The notes under the pieces: generated by a model
What the model saw: the letters and a program-made list of their open reading frames with translations, nothing else
What the model was told of the DNA's origin: nothing
Databases searched by the model: none
Shown here: positions 1-4,447 of the stretch, in pieces
How positions within the stretch are numbered: the stretch's first letter is position 1
How the letters are laid out: each line of letters begins with the position of its first letter
Position numbers and translations under genes: made by a program
NCBI GenBank assembly: GCA_030696545.1
Contig: JAUYSA010000284.1
Coordinates: 1 to 5,641, forward strand
DNA: 5,641 nt
Source of the DNA: Hyphomonadaceae bacterium
GTDB taxonomy: Bacteria > Pseudomonadota > Alphaproteobacteria > Caulobacterales > Hyphomonadaceae
Reading direction: 5' to 3'

Positions 1-34
1 AGAGGCCGTTACCAATAGGTTTCCGCCCCCCGGA

Positions 35-964
35 CTACAGCCCCTTCCAGAGCCTGCCTTCAGGGCACTCGGCGCCTTCCGCCTGCTTGCAGCCGTGCAG
101 CGTGAACAGCACGGTTTCGGCCCGGCCGATCAGGTAGTCGAACGGCACGAAGCCAACCGCATCGTCGCGCGTGTCAGCAGGCAGATTGGTCGGGCGATAC
201 GGCCAGGCGTCAGGGAATGCCGCCGCCATCGAACGGTGGCCAGACGGCGCGCGGCTGTCTTCCGAGTTATCGCGATTGTCGCCCATCATGAACACATGAC
301 CGGCCGGAACCGTGAACACCGGCGTCTCATCGAGATCGCCCGTGTCGGAGAATTCGTGGATCAGGAACGACTTGGTGTTGTCGCCTTCGCCTGTCGGGAT
401 CGTCTGGCGATATTCCGTCGCCGTCATCAACCGGCTGCTGTCGTCAGGCACATAGGTCGTCGTGCGGATTTTCTCGCGCAGAACTTCCGCGCCGTTCAGC
501 ATCAGCTTGCCGTTCTTCACCTCGACACGGTCGCCCGGCAGGCCGATCAGCCGCTTGATCATCACGCGATCCGAATGCGGATGCTGGAACACGATCACGT
601 CGCCACGCTTGGGCGTCGAGCCGAACACGTTCTCGTTCGGATTGTCCTTGTTGTCGCCGATCACCAGCGTGCCAAGCCCGAACGGGATCGAGTTGCGGTT
701 ATAGCCATAGGCGAACTTCGCCACCGCCACGCGGTCGCCAACCTGCAGCGCGGGCACCATCGATTCCGACGGGATCGAGCGCAGCTCATAAACAAAGGTC
801 GAGAAGACCAGCCAGAACGGAACGAAGATGGCGATTGTCATCGCCGTCTCGCGGAACTCATGGAACAGCTTGTTCTTGAAGCCCTTCTTCGGCCCGGCTT
901 CCGCCGTGCCTTCGGCCGCGCCCGGTTGCTCGTTCACCGGCTGCTGTGTCGGCGTATCACTCAT
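35..964 (-). CDS. lepB: Signal peptidase I (leader peptidase, S26A)
   Basis: This inner-membrane serine protease removes Sec and Tat signal peptides from exported proteins on the periplasmic side. The 309-residue product has a polar, Pro/Gly/Ala-rich cytoplasmic start (about 1-35) and one membrane anchor at about 41-60. The catalytic serine S68 lies in SIPSESMVPAL. The general-base lysine K137 lies in the IKRLIGLPGDRVEV box. The family's late GDNRDNSEDSR box is at 228-238. The stretch at about 165-215 is a periplasmic insertion of the kind common in alphaproteobacterial enzymes. The ATG is preceded by AAGG 8 nt upstream. In many Alphaproteobacteria lepB sits between acpS and rnc. Here an MBL hydrolase lies 86 bp upstream instead of acpS, and the window ends 34 bp after the stop, so rnc cannot be checked. 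The protein is complete with all catalytic motifs intact. Confidence 0.97.
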   Translation of the reverse strand: MSDTPTQQPVNEQPGAAEGTAEAGPKKGFKNKLFHEFRETAMTIAIFVPFWLVFSTFVYELRSIPSESMVPALQVGDRVAVAKFAYGYNRNSIPFGLGTLVIGDNKDNPNENVFGSTPKRGDVIVFQHPHSDRVMIKRLIGLPGDRVEVKNGKLMLNGAEVLREKIRTTTYVPDDSSRLMTATEYRQTIPTGEGDNTKSFLIHEFSDTGDLDETPVFTVPAGHVFMMGDNRDNSEDSRAPSGHRSMAAAFPDAWPYRPTNLPADTRDDAVGFVPFDYLIGRAETVLFTLHGCKQAEGAECPEGRLWKGL

Positions 965-1004
965 TTACCAGCCCTTGGCGCACCCGTGAGGGCGCTCAAC
1001 TTCT

Positions 1005-1017
1005 GCCCGCGTCGGGC
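1005..1017 (-). terminator. Small GC hairpin after the MBL gene, weak terminator candidate
   Basis: A perfect 5-bp stem (GCCCG/CGGGC) with a 3-nt loop lies 33 bp past the MBL stop and 40 bp before the lepB start. The overlapping arms CCGCG (1007-1011) and CGCGG (1019-1023) offer an alternative fold. No T-run follows on the minus strand, so it is not a canonical Rho-independent terminator. In GC-rich DNA such a short stem may be chance. I see no convincing promoter for lepB in this 86-bp gap. Confidence 0.2.
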
Positions 1018-1050
1018 CCGCGGCTATACGTTATGCGTCTCAGTCCGCCG

Positions 1051-2103
1051 TCAAGTCGCCCGCCTGTACAGCGTTGTCCCGCCATCCTGTTCGGACGTGA
1101 TCAATCCGCGACCCTTCAGGCAATTGAGGTGGGCGATCGTTTCGCCCGTCGCCATGCCCAGGCTGTCCTTCTCGATTGCCCGGGCAAACAGGGCTGTGAA
1201 CAGGTCAATCGCCCGTTTTGGCTCGTCCAGCCGCGACAACACGCGTTTCATGCCGGTTTCATGACCCTCGATCAGGGCGTCCAGCCGCTTGTGTGCGCCA
1301 TAAAACGGCTCGTTGTGCGAGGGCAGCGTCAGAACGTCGGCCGGGACAGCGCCCTTCAGCTTCCGGCACGAGTCCAGCCAGTCCTTCAGCGGATCAGCCT
1401 CCGGTTCCGTCGGGAACACGCTCACGTTGGACGAGATGCGCGGCAGGATCTGGTCGCCTGAAATGAACACGTTCAGTTCGGGCTGCCACAGGCAGGCATG
1501 GTCCGGCGAATGTCCGCATCCCGTGACAATCCGCCACGTCCGTCCGCCGATCGAAATCTCCTGCCCGTCGCTCAGCCTGCGGAAGCTGTCCGGCAGTTGC
1601 GACACGGCCTTCCCGAAGCCGCCGAACCGCTCGACATACTTGTCGAGGTCCTCCTGCTCCCATCCGGCGGCGCGATAGAAATCAACGCCCGCCTGCGGCG
1701 CCTCGCGCCCTGTATCCGCCACCAGCATCCGGCACTGGATGTATTCCAGCCGCGTGATCCACAGCTCGCACTGCCACTTGCGCGTCATCCATCCGGCAAG
1801 CCCGATATGGTCGGGATGCATGTGCGTGACGATCACGCGCTTCACCGGCCTGCCGCCCAGCTCGTTCTCGAAAATCGTGCGCCACAGGCTCTTGGTCTCG
1901 GAGTTGGGAATCCCCGTGTCCACCACGGTCCACCCGTCGCCATCCTCGATCAGCCAGAGATTGATCCACTTCAGCGAGAACGGCAGCGGCATCCGCACCC
2001 AGCGAATGCCCGGCGCAACTTCCAGCGTCGTTCCAACGGCCGGCGGCTCCGCGAACGGATAGTCATACCGCGCCCGCTCCGTCTTGCCTTCAAAGCCGTC
2101 CAT
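1051..2103 (-). CDS. MBL-fold metallo-hydrolase with C-terminal helical/winged-helix region
   Basis: This 350-residue protein belongs to the metallo-beta-lactamase superfamily, glyoxalase II/LACTB2-like branch, and is probably a cytoplasmic zinc hydrolase since no signal peptide is seen. The metal site is complete: THMHPDH (H94, H96, D98, H99), H198 in GCGHSPDH, D217 in ISGDQIL and H263 in LPSHNEPF. The early strand VVDTGIP (61-67) is typical of the fold. Residues from about 270 to the end are helical and finish in a short Leu-rich segment followed by a likely beta turn. This resembles the winged-helix domain found after the catalytic fold in LACTB2-like proteins. The ATG has AGGAA 7 nt upstream (2111-2115), supporting the start. 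The substrate cannot be told: thioester, lactone and RNA substrates all occur in related proteins. It is probably unrelated to the secreted cluster upstream. Confidence 0.9.
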   Translation of the reverse strand: MDGFEGKTERARYDYPFAEPPAVGTTLEVAPGIRWVRMPLPFSLKWINLWLIEDGDGWTVVDTGIPNSETKSLWRTIFENELGGRPVKRVIVTHMHPDHIGLAGWMTRKWQCELWITRLEYIQCRMLVADTGREAPQAGVDFYRAAGWEQEDLDKYVERFGGFGKAVSQLPDSFRRLSDGQEISIGGRTWRIVTGCGHSPDHACLWQPELNVFISGDQILPRISSNVSVFPTEPEADPLKDWLDSCRKLKGAVPADVLTLPSHNEPFYGAHKRLDALIEGHETGMKRVLSRLDEPKRAIDLFTALFARAIEKDSLGMATGETIAHLNCLKGRGLITSEQDGGTTLYRRAT

Positions 2104-2174
2104 GGGCGAGTTCCTGCGCAGGTCTGGCCGCGATAGTATCCCGCTTCCCCCCGCCTCCGCAAATACACCGCTCG

Positions 2175-2192
2175 CACTCTGTATATAGAGTG
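2175..2192. promoter_or_regulatory. 18-bp near-perfect palindrome, possible operator/promoter of the MBL gene
   Basis: CACTCT-GTATAT-AGAGTG is a dyad with 8 of 9 base pairs matching, set in the 116-bp gap between the secreted-protein stop (2220) and the MBL start (2103). Its centre is AT-rich (TATATA), standing out from the GC-rich surroundings, and could act as a -10 region. No T-run follows on the minus strand, which argues against an intrinsic terminator. A repressor or activator site overlapping a promoter is the simplest reading, but no clear -35 is seen and the regulator is unknown. Confidence 0.4.
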
Positions 2193-2219
2193 TCGGCCAA
2201 CTCGCGCCCGAAAGCCGGA

Positions 2220-2816
2220 TCAGCTCTTCTTCAGCCCCGCGAGCAATTCTTCAACTGTCACAGACGAGATGATGTACGCCTCTATCAGGTGCATCGCATC
2301 TGTGATGACCGGCTCGCCGCCGATGCCTTTCTTTGCCAGCGCCGCCGTCATGCGCTGCCGCAGCCCGGCATCGTCGACCCAAACGCCGTCCACGAACAGA
2401 TTCACATCAGCAGCCGGCAGCACGTCCGCGGCGCCATAGATCGCGTCCAGATCTTCTTGATCCAGCCCAGCCGTGATCAGCCTCACTTCCAGATGGTCTC
2501 CCAGGACGGTGTACAATCCCGTCAGGGTCAGCAATCCCGCGTCGTTATCACTCCAGCCATAGTCCTCATCGCAGATCTCACCTGCTTCAGCGACGATGCC
2601 AATCGCTTCCTTGTAGGCTGCGCTGTCCTCGTCGCCACTGATATAGGCATCCGTCAGCGCGGCCGGATCGGCGGTCAGGTCCAGATAGTCGGCAACGCAG
2701 TACAGCTCGGTCATCTGTTCTTCGGTCAGATCCTCATAAGCTAACTGCGCCGCCGCCGGCATCGCCGCCCAGAACCACATCGCACAGGCGGCCAGCCCGG
2801 CCCAAACACGCGTCAT
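2220..2816 (-). CDS. Secreted protein, stand-alone copy 1 of the novel two-Cys domain
   Basis: I do not recognise this 198-residue protein from known families. Residues 1-23 form a Sec signal peptide (basic start, hydrophobic core, AAA before Q24), so it should be periplasmic or released. The mature part is the same domain as in the genes at 3259, 3834 and 4448. It has E-x2-C-V-x3-L with C40, C82 after 41 intervening residues, a Y-x-W motif just after C82, G100, D107, L109, G117, W146, D149, R155 and G164. Only one residue is deleted (around 166) relative to the others. The mature protein is strongly acidic (about 36 D/E against 8 K/R). The ATG at 2816 is chosen because it begins the signal peptide and has GGAG 7 nt upstream; a GTG at 2912 in the same frame would bury the signal. 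It is separated from the other copies by a plus-strand gene, so it is probably transcribed on its own. Confidence 0.88.
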   Translation of the reverse strand: MTRVWAGLAACAMWFWAAMPAAAQLAYEDLTEEQMTELYCVADYLDLTADPAALTDAYISGDEDSAAYKEAIGIVAEAGEICDEDYGWSDNDAGLLTLTGLYTVLGDHLEVRLITAGLDQEDLDAIYGAADVLPAADVNLFVDGVWVDDAGLRQRMTAALAKKGIGGEPVITDAMHLIEAYIISSVTVEELLAGLKKS

Positions 2817-2823
2817 CGAAAAT

Positions 2824-2827
2824 CTCC
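2824..2827 (-). promoter_or_regulatory. Ribosome binding site fixing the start at 2816
   Basis: GGAG on the minus strand lies 7 nt from the ATG at 2816. Together with the signal peptide that begins there, it favours this start over the GTG at 2912, which would add 32 residues that do not look like an export signal. Confidence 0.6.
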
Positions 2828-2905
2828 GTCGCCCCTTGCAACAATCCCAGCCCACAGCAAACCGCCTGATCCCGCAAGGAGGCCGCTGAGTTAAACTCCT
2901 GTAGC

Positions 2906-2919
2906 GCGCCACTTGGCGC
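2906..2919. promoter_or_regulatory. Inverted repeat in the divergent intergenic region
   Basis: GCGCC-ACTT-GGCGC is a perfect 5-bp inverted repeat with a 4-nt spacer in the 143-bp gap (2817-2959) between two divergently transcribed genes. Read on the minus strand, GTGGCGC also occurs twice at a 10-bp interval (2906-2922), which would place two half-sites on the same DNA face. Promoters for both flanking genes must lie in or near this gap if they are not read through. I see no clear -35/-10 pair. The arms are GC-only at their ends and may be chance. Confidence 0.25.
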
Positions 2920-2959
2920 CACGGTCAATGCCGCTACCTTCCCGTCTGGGGATCCCGAC

Positions 2960-3262
2960 ATGCGCAACATCATCGGTTTCGTGCTTGGCCTCTACCTCAC
3001 GGCAGCGCTGGTCGTATTCGGCTGCGCCGCGTGGAGCTTCAGCACCGACGCGCGCTGGAAGCACACCACCTGCACCATCCCCGGCGACTTGCGGATCAAC
3101 ACTGCCACGCAGGCCCTCGATGCGCCGCCCAACTGGCTGCCCTGGGCTGCCTACCGCGCTATCATATGGCCCAAGGCGTACGTTGACGATCAGGCCAATG
3201 TCAGCACGCTCGGCGACTGGCTGTTCGTGCAGTATAACCCGTTCCAGCACGCCTGCCGCTAG
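2960..3262 (+). CDS. Small single-pass membrane protein of unknown function
   Basis: This 100-residue protein is the only plus-strand gene. I do not recognise a family. Residues 4-26 are a strongly hydrophobic segment, either a membrane anchor or an uncleaved signal. The rest is a polar tail rich in Trp (W33, W59, W62, W70, W87) with a second, weaker hydrophobic patch at about 59-70. Cysteines are C22, C38 and C99; C38 and C99 could pair if the tail is periplasmic. V-F-G-C at 19-22 is a poor lipobox. GC-rich third codon positions and a protein-like composition favour this frame over the overlapping ones. A weak GGGGA precedes the ATG. Its TAG stop overlaps, on the opposite strand, the TAG of the convergent gene at 3259-3837. 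It lies within the cluster of secreted paralogues but shares no sequence with them. Confidence 0.75.
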   Translation: MRNIIGFVLGLYLTAALVVFGCAAWSFSTDARWKHTTCTIPGDLRINTATQALDAPPNWLPWAAYRAIIWPKAYVDDQANVSTLGDWLFVQYNPFQHACR

Positions 3263-3837
3263 CTGAACTGCACCTCGACAAACGAAGCGATGAAGTCCGC
3301 TCCGATAACTTCCGTTTCGAGGATCTTCACCGCGTTGAGAATGATCGCCTCATCATCGGGGGCGCCCGCCGCCAGCAACTTCGTCCGCATCCGCGCCATG
3401 AACGCGCGATCATCGCCCCAGCCGCCATCCATCAGCAGCTCCTTGTCACGCTGGGACAGGCCCGGCTTCAGTCCGGCAATCTTCTCGATCGTCGCCTCGG
3501 CCACGCCCGCAGCTTTCAGCTGCACGCCGAGAAAATCCCCCGTCGCGCCCATCGTGCCGATCGCCACGCCAAGCCCGCGCACCATGTCGTCCCACTCGTA
3601 CAATTGCGCACAGCCAGTCGCAGCAGCCTCCAGCGCGCCGTCCGCTCGTCCGCGAAACCCGTTCACCGTCGTCTCGCTGAGATAGGACTGCGCCACCAGC
3701 GACGTCGCCCTCCGCGCAACCAGCGCATTGTGGACGCAATGAACCTCCTGCGTCTGAGCTTCGCTGAGATCCTGCGCCCCCGCCGCGCCCGCCGAAGCGA
3801 ACGCCAAGCCGAGAGCGACAGCCAATGCCGCCCTCAC
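3259..3837 (-). CDS. Secreted protein, stand-alone copy 2 of the novel two-Cys domain
   Basis: This 192-residue protein is of no family I know. Residues 1-21 are an Ala-rich Sec signal peptide ending AGA before Q22. The mature domain keeps every invariant of the cluster: C34 in E-x2-C-V-x3-L, C76 after 41 residues, the Y-x-W motif (Y80, W82), G94, D101, L103, G111, W140, D143, R149 and G158. It is much less acidic than its relatives (about 24 D/E against 15 K/R), so it may face a different partner. The start is GTG, and it is the only possible one because an in-frame stop lies 18 nt further upstream. GTGA overlaps the TGA of the gene before it by 4 nt and no good ribosome site is seen, which points to translational coupling in one operon. 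Its 3' end overlaps the end of the plus-strand membrane-protein gene by 4 bp. Confidence 0.88.
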   Translation of the reverse strand: MRAALAVALGLAFASAGAAGAQDLSEAQTQEVHCVHNALVARRATSLVAQSYLSETTVNGFRGRADGALEAAATGCAQLYEWDDMVRGLGVAIGTMGATGDFLGVQLKAAGVAEATIEKIAGLKPGLSQRDKELLMDGGWGDDRAFMARMRTKLLAAGAPDDEAIILNAVKILETEVIGADFIASFVEVQFS

Positions 3838-4409
3838 GACGCGCCGTCCGGCCCGTCAGCGATCATGTAGGCCATCACGGCATCCATCGCGAACGCCGAA
3901 AGCTCGACGATCTCGAGCGCCGTATCGACCGAATACGCGTCATCCGGAATACCCTGCGCGATCACCGCCGCCTTCAGCCGGCCGACCATCGCCGTATCGC
4001 TCCGCCAGTCATCCTCGAACAGCAGATCAAGATCGTCGTCCGACATCTCGTCGATGACGGCGAACAGGCTGTCGACCGCATCTTGGGATACGCCCTCGAG
4101 CAATAGGTCTTCGGCCAGGTAGTCCGCGATTGCTCCATAAATGCCAATCTCGGACGCCACCGACGACTGATCCGCACTCATTCCGTGTTCGGTGGTGCAT
4201 GCATCCGCCGCCTTCTTGAGCACGGCCTGCATATCGGCGTCGCTATGGTCGCCATACAGATAGGCTTCCGCGACGAACTCGTAGTCCAGCGTCGATGTCA
4301 GCTTCTCGTAAACGCAGTATTCTTCACCCAGCGGCTGCTGCGCGTTTGCCGCGCCGTTAAACCCGATCATGCCCGCCGCCAGCAGCCCAGCCGTCACCAA
4401 CGTCCGCAT
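3834..4409 (-). CDS. Secreted acidic protein, stand-alone copy 3 of the novel two-Cys domain
   Basis: This 191-residue protein cannot be assigned to a known family. Residues 1-23 form a Sec signal peptide ending ANA before Q24. The domain carries C32 in E-x2-C-V-x3-L, C71, G89, D96, L98, G106, W135, D138, R144 and G153. It is the most divergent copy: three residues are missing between the two cysteines (38 instead of 41), and the Y-x-W motif after the second cysteine has become H-G-M. It is extremely acidic, with about 37 D/E against 6 K/R in the mature part and a cluster of acidic residues at 124-134. The ATG at 4409 is chosen over one at 4460 because it starts the signal peptide and has a strong GGGAG 7 nt upstream. 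It follows the protease-fusion gene by 38 nt and overlaps the next gene by 4 nt, so the three are probably one operon. Confidence 0.88.
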   Translation of the reverse strand: MRTLVTAGLLAAGMIGFNGAANAQQPLGEEYCVYEKLTSTLDYEFVAEAYLYGDHSDADMQAVLKKAADACTTEHGMSADQSSVASEIGIYGAIADYLAEDLLLEGVSQDAVDSLFAVIDEMSDDDLDLLFEDDWRSDTAMVGRLKAAVIAQGIPDDAYSVDTALEIVELSAFAMDAVMAYMIADGPDGAS

Positions 4410-4414
4410 GTCCG

Positions 4415-4421
4415 TTCTCCC
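4415..4421 (-). promoter_or_regulatory. Strong ribosome binding site fixing the start at 4409
   Basis: GGGAGAA on the minus strand, with its GGGAG core 7 nt from the ATG at 4409, is the best Shine-Dalgarno match I found in the window. It supports the short form of this gene. The hairpin at 4422-4436 abuts it directly. Confidence 0.7.
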
Positions 4422-4436
4422 GCGGGCCCCGCCCGC
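4422..4436 (-). promoter_or_regulatory. Intercistronic GC hairpin next to the ribosome binding site
   Basis: GCGGGC-GGG-GCCCGC (minus strand) is a perfect 6-bp all-GC stem with a 3-nt loop in the 38-nt gap between the protease-fusion stop and the next start. It ends exactly where the GGGAGAA ribosome site begins. There is no T-run, so it is not an intrinsic terminator. It may stabilise the end of the upstream message after processing or affect ribosome access. That role is inference. Confidence 0.4.
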
Positions 4437-4447
4437 ATTGCGTAATC

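Noticed and set aside
95..1264. Long plus-strand open frame of 389 codons opposite lepB
   Set aside because: Its product is rich in Arg, His and Val with no recognisable domain. It is the antisense shadow of lepB and the end of the MBL gene, both of which have complete catalytic motifs.
1498..2136. Plus-strand open frame of 212 codons opposite the MBL gene
   Set aside because: It covers the HxHxDH-containing gene in antisense, has a Pro/Arg-rich composition and no motif.
2784..2816. Lipobox-like L-A-A-C at residues 8-11 of the secreted protein at 2220-2816
   Set aside because: Only seven residues precede it, too few for a lipoprotein signal, and the hydrophobic core continues past it to a clear AAA cleavage site.
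2881..2902. TTAA at 2891 as a CtrA-type regulatory site
   Set aside because: No second TTAA half-site occurs at the required 7-nt spacing.
2817..2912. Longer N-terminus for the secreted protein, from a GTG at 2912
   Set aside because: The extra 32 residues are basic and would hide a good signal peptide. The ATG at 2816 has a well-placed GGAG.
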